Source: Taeniopygia guttata (lineage: Eukaryota > Chordata > Aves > Passeriformes > Estrildidae). From it: DNA of 64,000 bases. Within the stretch, counting starts at the first letter, position 1; every line of letters begins with the position of its first letter. Below are positions 13,901 through 26,800 of this stretch, one piece after another. Location of the stretch: assembly GCF_048771995.1 (NCBI RefSeq), contig NC_133036.1:19503001-19567000 (forward strand), read 5' to 3'. Below the pieces are notes generated by a model that saw only the letters and a program-made list of their open reading frames with translations, was not told the DNA's origin and made no database searches. The position numbers and the translations under genes were made by a program.

Positions 13901-15221
13901 GCACAAGATCATGTTAAAATGATGTTAAAAACAAATGCTCAGGTGTTTCAGGTGGTCACAGCCTATTCCAAGAGAGCCCTTTGCTCCTGTCCACATAATG
14001 TGGTGACAATGCACAGGTTCTGAAAGATGAAACAGTGCCCTGGAGTGAGTGTGATGAGTCAGTAGTTCTGCCTGCACAGAGTGAATATCACACATGGAAC
14101 TAAAGCTCAGGACTTCTTGGATAAAAAGATTAGTAAAAAGCCCATATTTAGTAAGCAAAGCAGAAGAAGAAAGAGTAATAATGTACAAAAATAGGAACGA
14201 ATGAGAATCCAGTAATGTTTAACAGCAAAGTCACTAAAATACCTTTCACTTTGAGGCTGGCAGTATGGTTATATTATAATTATAGCTGGATTCCCAACAG
14301 GTACAATATGAATAGAAATAGCACAGCAAGAAAGACTGACCCCTCACCACATATTCTCAAAACCAACACATTCTCAACATATCAAAGTAATCTTTTGTGA
14401 AAAAAAAAAAACCAAAACGAAAACCAAAATCACTTTGAAACACACCCTCAGATAAAATATTGATTCCACACCACTTAACAACAATGAACTTCACTGGTAA
14501 AATTCTCTGATCAAGCCAAAGCTTTTTAGTTTGGAGTTTACCCGAGGAAGAGGAAGCCATGAGAAGGAGACACTGCTGTGGGGAATACTGAAAAAAAGCC
14601 TCAGAGAAACAAGATTTATATAAATATTGTGTGCAAGGCACCAGAGAGGCAGAATTTTGGTTATCGAAGTCTTCCTGTAGCCACAAGAACTACCTGTGCA
14701 AGCAGTTCTCAAGATAGATCATTGACATAGTTACATATGATGATACATACCAATACTTGATATTGGTATATTAGCTATAATTTGCATGATATTTAAATGA
14801 AAAATGAAAATTTAAATGCAAAAAACCTTTAAAGTTTCTACATTTTGTGCTTTCAAATGTTTACATTCAAGTCATACCACCAGTGCTGCAGGAACCAAGA
14901 GCTGGATTTATTTTTGCATTCAAATTTAGGGAAAAAAACTCAGTTTCAAAGATTAAGGAGAATTCTGCATCTGTGTTTAAAGTTACCAAGTGAGGCGTAT
15001 CTCTAAAACTGGGCAATGGACTGGCCTGAGCAAACCTTTTTTGTGGAACAAAGATCAGTCTCACAGAAGATCTGTGAGCAGACCCTGAGTAGGAGAACAG
15101 CCCTTGATCCTTCTCTTCCTCCTGTCCCTTGGCCACGCACTCATTTCAGGAGAAAGCTGAATTGGAAGGCATTGGAGAGGAAACTGCAAGGTTCCCTTCC
15201 AGCTGGCCAGGGCTCCCAGGG

Positions 15222-15930
15222 GCAAGGAAACATCAACTGAACAAGGAAACATCCCAGGGGTAAGGAAATATCCCAGGAAAAGGAAACATCAACTGGACAA
15301 GGAAACATCCCAGGAAAAGGAAACATCAACTGGACAAGGAAAGATCAAATGGACAAGGAAACATCAACTGAACAAGGAAACATCCTGGGGACAAGGAAAC
15401 ATCCGAGGGACAAGGAAACATCCCAGGGACAAGGAAACATCCCAGGACAAGGAAAGATCAAATGGACAAGGAAAGATCAAATGGACAAGGAAACATCAAC
15501 TGGACAAGGAAACATCAACTGGACAAGGAAACATCCCAGGGGTAAAGAAATATCCCAGGAAAAGGAAACATCAACTGGACAAGGAAACATCAACTGGACA
15601 AGGAAAGATCCCAGGGACAAGGAAAGATCCCAAGGACAAGGAAAGATCCCAGGACAAGGAAAGATCAAATGGACAAGGAAAGATCAAATGGACAAGGAAA
15701 GATCCCAGGACAAGGAAATATCCCTGGACAAGGAAAGATCAAATGGACAAGGAAAGATCAAATGGACAAGGAAACATCCCAGGGACAAGGAAACATCCCA
15801 GGACAAGGAAAGAGCAAATGGACATGGAAAGATCAAATGGACGAGGAAAGATCAAATGGACAATGAAAGATCAAATGGACAAGGAAAGATCCCAGGACAA
15901 GGAAATATCCCAGGACAAGGAAACCTCAGT
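15222..15930 (+). repeat. Minisatellite, 18-20 bp unit, about 38 copies
   Basis: The array repeats a core of ACAAGGAAA followed by one of three endings, giving types such as ACAAGGAAAGATCAAATGG, ACAAGGAAACATCAACTGG and ACAAGGAAACATCCCAGGG. By eye there are about 38 units. Types are interspersed rather than blocked, and some combinations recur (for example two AAATGG units in a row, and a CCCAGGGG unit followed by a TAAGGAAATATCCCAGGAA-like unit). The plus strand is purine-rich. No unit creates a stop codon in the main plus-strand frames, so long low-complexity ORFs cross the array; these are by-products of the repeat. Confidence 0.97.
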
Positions 15931-16918
15931 GCCTGCCAGCAGCTCCCTGGAGGGGCAGCGGGGCCAGGGCAGGAGCCCCCCTGTGCCAGGCAGGACTTGC
16001 ACATTTGGTGCCCAGGTCCTGCAGCCTGGAGCCCTCAGGCCAGCCAGGCCATGGCTGGGCAGTGGCACCGGCCCCGTCCCTCCACCTGCACCCACCCAAA
16101 CCCCACACAGCTCAGTGCCCTCAGCCACGGGGGCTCCCAGCACTGAACCTGGCCTGGGATGCCAGGAAATATTCCGTTTTATGGCTCTATAACCATTCCA
16201 GGCAATTTCTGGTGAGCAGCTTCAGCCCAAGAGTCCCAAACGGACGGAGTTATCAGCATAAAAATGCAAGCAGTCAAATAACAGACATCACATCACAAGT
16301 TAGTGGATCCCCAGTGTAAAATGAGACTTGCCCAGTTGCTTTTCTTGCCAGTGCAGCTGGTTTTCTGTTCACAAGAGGATTAACAGCAAAGAAACAATTT
16401 ACAATTACTGGTTAAACACTAAGGTTCAAAACTGAGTAAATTTCAGTTCATAATCAGCTAAAGCCCCAACTCACCCATTTCATTTTATAAATAGTAGTTT
16501 AAATTTGTTATTTGGGATTTGTTGTACAAATAGGAAAGGAAGAAGAAATTTAAAAATCAGTATCAATGGGAGATGAAAAATTTTAAAATAGTATATTGGA
16601 AATGTTGTAAAAGCCTTAATTAAAAAAAAAAGCCATCCCCTCAAAATATTTTAATCTATTCAGGTTATGATACATGCATGTAGTAACAGCAAAAAAATCA
16701 TTTAATCTACTGTAAAATTTCTCAAACCAAGGCAAAGGGCTACCTGCATCTCTTAGGCATTACAGCAGAGAGACATTGGTTTGTCCCATTTACAAAACCA
16801 AAAAGATGAATTTGGTTTGGATTTTAGGATAAAGATGGGGATAACAATAAGCAAGGGTTGGGTGCTGTCACCAGGCTCTGCTGGTAGAGCACAGCCAGGG
16901 CAGCCGGGCAGCCAGCCA

Positions 16919-17255
16919 GGTCCTGGCAGGGAGCACTGCCCCCGGGTACCCCCAGGTCCTGGCAGGGAGCACAGCCCCCCGGGTACCCCAGGTCCTGGCA
17001 GGGAGCACAGCCCCCCGGGTACCCCAGGTCCTGGCAGGGAGCATAGACCCCCGGGTACCCTCAGGTCCTGGCAGGGAGCACTGCCCCCCGGGTACCCCAG
17101 GTCCTGGCAGGGAGCACTGCCCCCTGGGTATCCCCAGGCCCTGGCAGGGAGCACTGCCCCCCAGGTCCTGGCAGGGAGCACAGCCCCCCCAGGTCCTGGC
17201 AGGGAGCACAGCCCCCCGGGTACCCCCAAGTCCTGGCAGGGAGCACTGCCCCCAG
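16919..17255 (+). repeat. GC-rich minisatellite, about 36 bp unit, about 10 copies
   Basis: The unit begins GTCCTGGCAGGGAGCAC and ends in a CCCCCCGGGTACCCC-like tract. I count ten copies. Two consecutive copies (around 17136-17190) lack the GGGTACCCC part and are 27-28 bp, and the last copy is partial. The array lies about 1 kb from the other minisatellite. It is open in several frames on both strands, so ORFs over it should not be read as genes. Confidence 0.95.
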
Positions 17256-18845
17256 CCCATCCCAGCCTGGGGCTTTGGGTGTCCCTGTGGGTGGCTGTGA
17301 GCTCAGGGACTGCAGGCTGGGGTGAATTCCCATGTGTGGAGCAAAGGGAAAAGTCCCAGGCTGTGAGCTCCAAAGGACAGGTCCCAGTTCCACCCAGGAG
17401 CAGCAGGCCCTGCCTGGGAGCTCCCAGAAAGGGACATTTTGTGGGCTCCCTGTGCTCTGGGGCCCATGTCAGCCATGGCCCTGCATCCCAGGAGCTGTGG
17501 GATGGTTGGAATGGCCCTGCAGGGCTGTGCCAGGGGCAGCTGGGCACACACAGGCTCTTCATCTCCAGAGTCCTCCTCACACCCAGCAGCCACTGATGTC
17601 AATGTTTTCTGGGTAAATACCCACCAGCCAAAGGTCTGCATGCTCCAGGTCTTTGGTCAAGCTATTTCTAAGCAGAGTTCCAGAAATAGCACACGGTTTT
17701 ATTTACTGTGGAGCAGTCCACATTAATTTGCCAAGTGCTATTACATAACAGCAATTAATTACATTATTTCCTCATTACTAGATGTGAGCATAGACTGCTG
17801 CCACAATGTGCTGGATGCATTTCTGTAGCTCTTCTCAGTAGCTTTGAAGGGAAGATAAACGAGGACAAGCAGAGCGCCTAGATTAACAACAATTGAAAAA
17901 TCCACGCCCCTTCACTGAGCCAAATTAAATATTCTACTGGTTATTTTTCTTGTAGTTTTTCATTAAACAGAATTTTTAAAAGATTTGGGTCTGTCATGAG
18001 AATAGGCTAAAAGCTTCCTTTAGACATCCTTCAGAAATTATCTTGCAAGCTATGTATAATTTCAGAAGGTTTCAAAAGTTGGTATTAGATTTCTTGGAAT
18101 CACAATTTAATTCTCTATTTAAAGAGAAAAACTCATGTTGTTTAGAATAGTGATTTATCTGCCTTTTAAAACCTACAAGCTATGTAGTGCTTCAGACAAC
18201 TCCAGATGTTATTGCCAGGACCTGGACCTCAGGTTTAATTTTTAAACTTTTCTTTGGTTATTCTTGTATTTTAGTACACTGATGTGTCCAGAAGGTGTAA
18301 AGTATGTGTTGCATACCCCTCTGGCATACACACTGTATACTGTATTTTACTGTTTTATCAGAATTCTACCACCTTTCAAGCATTTGTAAAGGCCAGTTAA
18401 CACTGTACTGAATTACTATAAAGTAATTAATTTATTTAATGTTTTCTGGCTTGGCTTTAGAATCTCCTGAATTTCTCTTTTTAGATATTTGTTTTCTCTC
18501 TCTTCATCTTCCCTGCAGTAAGTGATCTCTCTGTCCCTAGGATTCAGGCTCCTGCATTAGAAAAACTCCAGTATGTTCTATCTCATAGATTCAAAATCAG
18601 CCCTAAATGACTCTGACCTACTTTAGCCCTGTATCATTGTCAGAGAGGAGATGAGCCAGGGTCTGAGATGTTTCATTATTCCCTCAGGGAATCTGACCTA
18701 TCCTAGAATAAAACTAAGATTGCATGAGAAGGACCAAACTCTATTTTCAGGGCCAATGGACTCGCTGGACAGATTCAGAGTCTTGGAAGTGAATGTCCAT
18801 CCATCCTGGTGCGTCTAGGGGCAGAATCTGGCTAAAGAGCTGCTC

Positions 18846-19040
18846 TCAAAAGAACAGTTTTGCCAGCTGGTTACCAAACTGGCTGCTAAACTGACTCTCT
18901 CCTATGCTCTTAAAATGTTTCTGGCCCAGGTAGGCTCCAGGCAAGGTGTAGGTGTTGGTGTTGATGACATCTCTGATGTATTTGATGAGAAACAAACTCA
19001 GCGCCAGGTCTGCTCCTCCACAGGGAAAATCCCAACCATG
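18846..19040 (-). other. Exon-like coding stretch, possible 3'-terminal coding exon, unidentified
   Basis: On the minus strand about 55 codons, ending in TGA at 18846-18848, read like real protein. Charged and hydrophobic residues alternate (LALSLFLIKYIRDVI, later LPGAYLGQKHFKSIG), and codon choice is not low-complexity. A TTTTCCCTGTGGAG stretch near 19014-19027 could be a weak acceptor. I do not recognise the family and see no partner exon in the window. It could be the last coding exon of a gene, a decayed pseudogene, or chance. Confidence 0.22.
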
Positions 19041-21550
19041 AGAGGACAGAATCATGGGAGTAAATAGGTCCACACATGCTAAGTCACTTAACAGTACAGC
19101 TCTAAAACCCCAGAATATCTGCAGTGTCCCTGCCCTTCACACGCTCCTGGGGCTGAGGTTGGCGTCCTCCAGGATCCTCCCTCAGCCCTGCTTACCTTCT
19201 GTATCACAGTTTGTTTATTTCTCTTGTGCAACCCGTTTAAAAATTCATTTACTTTGACTGGTCTCACAGCTGATTTTATTGTATTCATACAAATTCCAGC
19301 CCACTCTGACCATCACAGCCCTGTGCCCTTGCAAGCCAGCACTGCCACCTGATCCCTGTCCTCGCTCTGCTGTGTTTGCTTGGTGGTAAAACATTCCACA
19401 GCTAGAGACCTTATTCCAAGAACTTCCAAACTGTCAAAACAGAACTTACTGCTCTGTAAATATAATTTCCTCATTTCACCTCCCAAAAAGAATTATCCAT
19501 ATAGAAAGAGAGGGGGCATTTTTAATGCTCCCTACCATCTGTAAGCTTCTAGAGATGTGTAAATTTGTTCACGATCAGAGTTATAAGGGATATACCGATA
19601 AGGCTCTCCTAAGACACACACTCAGCATTGCAAACATCAGATTTTGTATCAGGTATTGAATGAAACTGGCTGTGTGTTTGGGGTATCTGCAAGGGTGCAG
19701 ACAGAACTGTAACTTTAAACAACCATCTCTGTATCCTAAAGGGCCATCCTGACGTGACCTTTTAAACCCTCACTGATTCATGAGAGATATAATTGAAATT
19801 TGTTCCTATTCTGGTTAATCCAAACTGGGCCAGAAAAAGCCTTTTCAGTGACCTCTGTACTGCAGTTGCTTTTCCGAAAAGCAATGTTGCAGTTGACAAA
19901 CAGGAACTTATACTGAGCAGTTTTGGTGGAATGGGCAGTGACAGGACAGGCTTGAAGGCAGAATAACCTGATCTTTCTCTGAGATGGCATCTCAGGCAAA
20001 ACTTTTAGCATAGGGGCTGTCAGCACAGGGGAGCTTACCCTGATTCTTCTTCTGTCATACGAGTTATTCAGCTGACATCAAGCAGCATTTACCCATCTAG
20101 TCCAAAGAAATATAAAAAACCACTTTATAGGTGTAAGCACATTTTTAAGCATGCTTACTGTAAACAATTTTTCAAGGTGCTATTTAGATTTCCAGGACTT
20201 GAAACAAATATAATCAGAACAGAGTATTAGGTACAGAGCTCAATCCGAATGAGAAGAAACTGTAAACTCTAAGTATTCCCTACAGAAAAAATTGAGTGTC
20301 TTATTTTAACATGTCAGCATTGAAAGGAAAAAAACCTGGAACTTATGACAGCAATGAATGCAGAGTCCACAGTCAGAAGGCCTGGAAAATCTGTCCAGTG
20401 CTTGAGGGGAAGGGAGACAGTGAAATCACATACACTGTAAAGATCCATACAAATTAGATAAGCAAATTCTTATTTTTAGCATTTGCCCAACAGCAAAGAC
20501 AAGGGAACAGCACATAAACAACTCAGAAGGGAAGCAGTAACCTAAGCTAGTCCAGGGTACATTGAGCAGTCAAGTTCCAGAGGCAGGAGGTGCTCATGGA
20601 ACTGGAGAACATGAACTCCTATAGCTGAAGAATAATTGTAATAGGCAATCAAACAGGAAAGAAAAACCACATTTTTCTGTCCCTACCTTGCCACTCCATG
20701 AGGGATCTTGCAAAATGCCAAGGGTCTTTTGCTCAAAACTGAGGACCAGAGTAAATCAAAGACTTCAGTTGCCCAGAATTATGAGAGTAACTTGGCACTT
20801 AACTCTCATTAAACTGTCATGAAAGTCCAATGGGGTTTAGGCAGATAAACCTAAGAGGATGCAGGCCTTTGGTACCTAAAAGAAACTTGGGTTTAATTGA
20901 AAACCAGCACCAAAACACTGATTCTGAATTCTTTTCAACCATCTGGAGATGCCTGACATTTTTAGTTTTCCATGTTTTTCTGAGAGAGGCATAAAGATAG
21001 AACAACTCTGTAGCATAGGGAATATGGAAATCAGTCTTGAGCTCTTTCACTCTGACATATTTAAAGCAAAAAACTGAATAACACCCATTTCCATAGCTCC
21101 TTCCTGAGCAGCTGCCTTTACCAGAAAAGGAGACACCACCATCACCTGTCCTCCTAAGGAACCTTCCAGGACAAAAAAGGAAACCCTGTTCTCTTCTGTT
21201 CTGTGGCTGAGCAGGCAGCAGGGGCATCGATGGGAAGGGGAATCAAATCTCTGGAATCCAAATGAAGAGAAGATCCCCCCTGATTGTAGAGAATAAAATC
21301 TCTTGCAATTCAGTGTGTGAGATCCAGCTGGTCCCCAGCACTTCCCTACAAACCAGCACGCAGCTCCTGCTCTGTGTGGGACTCTCCAGATCCCTTCTGC
21401 TGCTCTTCCAGACTTTCTGCAGCACTGGAATACAAAGTCTGCTCCTGAGATCAAGTGCCTAAATGTTAGGAATAGGTCTGGCCTTGAAGCCAGTTGTAAT
21501 TCCACACCAGCTGAAGCCCTTGTGGAAAAGGGACATGGATTGTGTATTTT

Positions 21551-21585
<35 letters not shown>

Positions 21586-21586
21586 A
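21551..21586. repeat. (AC)n(AT)n microsatellite
   Basis: About ten AC dinucleotides run directly into about eight AT dinucleotides. Confidence 0.97.
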
Positions 21587-22729
21587 AATTGAATTTTATA
21601 TTTTGCAACATATTGGAGAATTTAAGATGCATGTCCCAGGGTATAAGACAATATAGGAGATATGCTCCTAGGAATTTATCTTGCCCAAAATAAATAAAAT
21701 ATGATCCACATTTGTTCATGGTATAAACAGAGCTAAATTGTAATTCTCTCCACTGATTCAATTCTGTTTGTAAGTAAGGAAAGCAATTAAAGATGCCATT
21801 AGCCTGGTGATGAGTTCATTTCCGTTCTCCACGTGACTCTTTCTTGAGCATCTGTGTTCTTGTAAGCAATCCTGTGATTAAATTCATGATCCCTCTGAAG
21901 ATAATCTCCTAATTTCTGCTTGCTTATTCTCTCTGAAAAATTTTGTTTGTCTGAAACCTGAAAACGGTACAATTAAGTGTACGTAGCCTAAAGTAAAGCC
22001 ACATATTAGAAATTATATAATTATATAAATTGTACCTGCTGATTATGTTCTCTGTTCAAGACAAAGATTTTTGCTAGGATTGGCCAAAGAGATTTTCAAA
22101 ATCTAACTGCTTCAGGCACTGGAGGACAAAAAGGAAACACTTTGTAAGAAATCTGAACAATAGGAGTAAAAACATTTTCCAAAAGCAAATCTCCTGGTGT
22201 GGGAGGCAGTGTGACCCACAGACTGCTTGCAAAAAAAATGTCTAAGGAAAATCTCACCTTGGAAGAGATCAAGAAATGGCAGCTCTGGGAAAGAGTGGGT
22301 TTATTAGCTTTTGTCATCACCCATTTTAAAAAGATTGGTTGCAATGGCAGGAGCCTAACATAATTAGTACCAGTGAAGGAGGGGTAGGATCTTAACTAGG
22401 AAAGGAAAAATAGGGATTAGGGAGATTTCATGGGTGCTTGGAGAATTTTGTCATCCTGGCTATTTGATGAAGTAACTGAAGCAGTGCTGCAGCTCATAAT
22501 AATTCTCTTTCAAAAATACAGCACGAGGGTACCAAGAGGAAAAAGAAAAAGAAATACAGTTCTTATTCTAAGAAAGAGTGAAGCCATTAGCAGCTAGGGA
22601 ATTACAAATTACACTCCTTAATTAAAATTCCTGGGAAAATACTGACATATTTTCCAATATTTTATCAAAGCATGTGGGAAACTCATAGACTCACAGGCAT
22701 CGTGGATTTACTGAGAACAAATTCTGTCA

Positions 22730-23880
22730 AGACCATCTAATTCCCTTCTCTCAAAGGCAGCTGGCCCTGGGAATGGACAAAAAGCAGCGGGAGGCAAATG
22801 TCTGGGCTCCAGTAAAGCCTTGGCTGCTGTCTCCTGGAACATCAACACAAGGAAATATCTCTGGATGAAGTTCCTGCAGGACCTGTGCAGGGAAAGAACA
22901 TTGAGACTGCAATGATCAGTGATTCAGAGAAAACTGAAGGACTTGTGCCTGATGCTGTCCCAGAACGTCCTCTTTGTGCTCTCAGTGCTGACTTGGAAGA
23001 TGGAATAGAGTGTCCTTATTAAATTTGCAAATGCCAGTAAGCTGAGCCTGCAAGTGCCCAGGATAAATAAAAATATAAATAAATAAATGTCTGAGAAGAG
23101 ATGCAGGTCAATAGGAAGAAGTGCTGTACTGGCCCAAACAGAAATAGTCAACTGCAAAAACACAAGGTGGGGAATAAATGATGAGGGAACATTAATGCTG
23201 AACTTGGGAGCCTCAGTGACTCACAAGCTGGAGTGAGTCAGGGAACCAACACTGCTAATGTAGTCACAAAAATGGGATGTGGCAGCCTAAGAGGTTTAAG
23301 TGAAAGTGAAGGAATCTTCTACTCTACTTTGCAATGGTGCCACCTCTGGGCCCTGGTTTTGGGGCCATTCTTCAGGAAAGCTGTCGCTGACTTTAAGAAA
23401 ATTCAGAGGAGAGCTACAATGAAGGACCTTTTAAATTCTGTGCAAGAATGCACAAAATGGGATTGTCTTGCTTAAAGCATTGAAAACTGGGAAAACAAAT
23501 AAATACTCCCCAGATGGACAGGAGAAAAAAAAAACAGATTTAATTGCAGCAAAATAAAACCCCCAACAATGTTCAGGTTAGACATTAGAAAAGCTTTCCA
23601 AGGATAATAGTAAATTTTCAGAACAGCTGACCCTGGAATATTTTAGCCCCCAGCACTGAAGGTCTCTGAGGACACTGCTGAGGAAAGGCACAGGGCAGTT
23701 TTCTCACCACGTGGCTGAGGGATGAAGCTGGTGACAAGCTGAGGTTCCCTAGAACAACTCCTTTTGACTTTCTAGAATGCCTTAGCCCCCAGCTGCTGAT
23801 AAATCTCCATTCTGGAGTAATGGTAAGCCCATTTTTATGAACATTTTTTGTCTCTGAGATAGCCCTGAACATGCCCCTGC
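22730..23880 (+). mobile_element. Old, diverged CR1-like LINE fragment including reverse-transcriptase region
   Basis: Blocks in CR1 order can be recognised on the plus strand. GAGTGTCCTTATTAAATTTG and GCTGAGCC near 23005-23050 recall the conserved RT segment. CTACTCTACTTTGCAATGG, GGTTTTGGGGCC and CAGAGGAGAGCTACAATGA near 23320-23425 recall the end of ORF2. Toward 23580 there is a GTTAGACATTAGAAAA block. The copy is riddled with stops and indels and much more diverged than the other CR1 copies here. Edges are approximate. Confidence 0.7.
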
Positions 23881-26800
23881 TTGTTTGTTGGAGGAGGTTC
23901 TGTCCACACCACGCCCATTCTCTAATGGCTTTATTTAAAACATGTTATCTTTTAATAACAATCTTCATTTCTCTAATTTTAGGATACGGATAAGAATTAT
24001 CCAGTATATTTCTTTTACAAAACATAAATTCCCTGCAAAAATACAACAAAGCAGATATAAACTCAATAGAGCCATGTGTGAAGATACTTGGACATAAATA
24101 TGTTGTGGAGTTTGAATAGACACAAAAAGGAAGCCCTATGCATGTGTAAAAGCAGTAATCCTTTGTTATTCAGATGAAAAGAAAAATATTAAACTGTTTA
24201 TTTTGTGACTTTACTTGTAGCAGATACTCTTTGAACTAATAATCTCATATATGGATGAAGCCTCAAGTGCCAGAGCTTTTCCATGAAATTAAAAGGGAAA
24301 ATTTCTCATTACATCATGCAGAACAGGTAAGAGCAGTATTGCAGCTGCACATTTTCTTTCATTATTAAAAGTTTGCTATTAAATAACACCAGAAAAAAAC
24401 CCAAAATACCAAAGTTGAAAAGGTTACTTCTGCACATTCAAAAAACATCTTTCTATGTGAGAGATCTTCTTGAGTTTGACCTAAAATTATTTCTTTTGCT
24501 CCTTCCTAGGAGTTAGGAATCTTCAATAAACACAGTGACATGCCAGTGTACTGAAACATGTAATAGCTAAATAATTTTCTAATTTACCCTATAAAGTTAT
24601 TCCACACATCCAGAAGCACTGATTTAACAAAGTAAACTCTTCACATATTTGCATTTTAGAAGGATCCTTTCAGAAAAACCAGAAACCTATTGATAATAAG
24701 GTGGCCTATTTGTGTGTTTGTAGTGAGCTTCTCACTCTCATAGCTGATAGTCTCAAAACTGAGTATTCACCTGGATTTTCCCACTAAATCCCTGGGTCAT
24801 GATTCCAGTTGGGTTGAGAACAGGTGCCTGGGGCTGCACTTGGTGCCTGTGCTCACAGTGGTGCCCACAGAGATTCCCTTCCCAAGGATTCCACAAGTAG
24901 ATTGGCTCCTAGAAGCAGAAATACTTTTCTGAAATCTGTCAAAATAAGGAAAAATTCAGAAACATTCAGGAAGTGAGTCCCACTTCACCTCACTGAAATG
25001 CATGTTGTTCATTTCAGAATAATGTATTGAAGGTACTTTACATTTAAATCTGTTTTAAAGCTACTCAGAGTAACCGAGTTCCCTACGAGTTTCATTCTCT
25101 GGATAAGACTGAAACATTATCGTTTCCAAGTACCAGAAAATCCCCAAATGATAAACACTTGATCAGCTCAGTCTCAATCCCCTTTCCTGTGTTCCCCCAG
25201 CCCTGTGACTCCCACTTTGGCTGGAGAGCACAGGCAGGAGTGGGCACCCGACCACTCCCGGTGTGCTGCACTCCTGCACTGCTGCACATTGCAAACAACA
25301 CTGACAGTTACTGAACACCTTCCATACAATCCCCCAAAATGATAAGAGTAGAACACAGAAAACTCCAATAAAGGCGATAAGATGCAAATCAAGACTGTTA
25401 AAATACATAGGATTTTGGGTTTGTCTTCTCATGTCAATTAGAGGTTTCTGTTAACAGTCCCATTATTTTTTTTCTGAAAAATCAAATTAAATTCTTGTTT
25501 ATGGTTTGATCATGGGTCTGGAGGAATTAACTGGGCTTCTTATCCAAGATCTGGCCATTCTTTCTAAGTACTAGACAAACATTACTTCTGAAGAGAACAG
25601 GAGCTTCTTAGCAATCATGGCTCATTGAGCGAAATAAGAAATCCACTCTGGCTTGGGCCCTGCTACAAATAAAACCTGGCTGAGCTACAGCCTGAGCACA
25701 GCCAGAACTGATAAAGGACAGTGACAATCTCTGATGTCACCATTGCTAAAGACACTCAGCAAAACATAAAAAGACTCACTGTACTATGAATGTGATGCAA
25801 ACTCCCCAAGCTGGGTATGATAATATCAAAAAGAGAGACTTAGTAACCCCGTTAACCCTGGTCTCTTTTTGCACTAATGAATTTTTAGTGCCCATTCCTG
25901 CTTCATGTAGGGAAGCTTTCATGTGGTTACAGCAACCAGCTGAGCTTCTTTGAAAAATCATATGCCTGATGAAAGGGAAAAGATTCTGTTCCCGTTAGAT
26001 ACCAGCCTGTTGGCAGCCATGGGCTATTTTGGGAATCACACTTCCAATACTGCACGTCAAGACATCGACTTCTGCCAAGGATACAGCTTGATGGGAGCTT
26101 AAAAGGACTTCAGGTTTTCTACCCAGATCTTAACAAAATTATTTCTGTAAAGCTGCTTGAATCAAGATTATAGTAATTCAAGGGATTCACTGTTCTGTAA
26201 TGAAGAATATTACATGCATCTTTTTATAGTATATAGAATATAATTCAGCAAGGTACTTGAACAAGCGTTTACTGCTAGTATGTATTTCAGGATATATGCA
26301 CATGTCTTGCTGAAGGAAAACCTAAATTACTGAAGATAAACTTCTATGTCAAATTTTCAAAAGCAGTTTTTCATTTTACTGCTTGACCAAACTGGTGTGT
26401 TGCCAAGAGTCAAAATGTAATTCTGGAGAAGAATTCCAGCACCTCTGCAGGTCTCCAACCTTCTAAAAACTCCACTGCTGGATGACAAGTTCCTCTGTGA
26501 GTTTTGGAAATTATGAAAGAGCTGCTTTCTATCAGTCTCTTCACATCTTCACAGATGCTCACCTCCACCACTGCATTTACACATTTCTGTCCCTGTGTTC
26601 TCAGATGTCCCTGCCTGTGGCTTGGCTGTTGGCCCTGCTGAGGAGAGTGTGGCACTCAGGGTGTCCCTCTCCTCCCCTCACCTAGCACAGATTTTCTCTT
26701 CTGCACAGCCTTCAGCTTTATTGGAACTTAAATACGAATCAGACTTCCACATTTTTTGTCAGCTTTGGCTAAAATTGTCCCATGGGTATAAAGCATCTCC

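Larger units (their letters stand above)
7651..15221. other. Gene-free stretch
   Basis: Unique sequence with a poly-A tract at 10131, a two-copy duplication at 10880 and a short (TA) run near 12077. A somewhat GC-richer block at 12605-13170 gives ORFs in several frames without family resemblance. No gene is supported. Confidence 0.65.
17256..22729. other. Gene-free stretch apart from one exon candidate
   Basis: Contains GC-rich flank of the minisatellite to about 17600, then AT-rich unique sequence. The exon-like stretch at 18846 and the dinucleotide repeat at 21551 are the only marked items. Confidence 0.65.

Noticed and set aside
15349..16192. Long lysine/glutamine-rich ORFs (up to 265 codons) over 15.3-16.2 kb
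   Set aside because: They are direct translations of the 18-20 bp minisatellite. The unit lacks stops, so several frames stay open. There is no gene context.
16753..17641. Proline/glycine/leucine-rich ORFs of 271-275 codons on both strands
   Set aside because: They arise from the GC-rich ~36-bp minisatellite and its GC-rich flanks. Both strands are open at once, which is typical of repeat composition.
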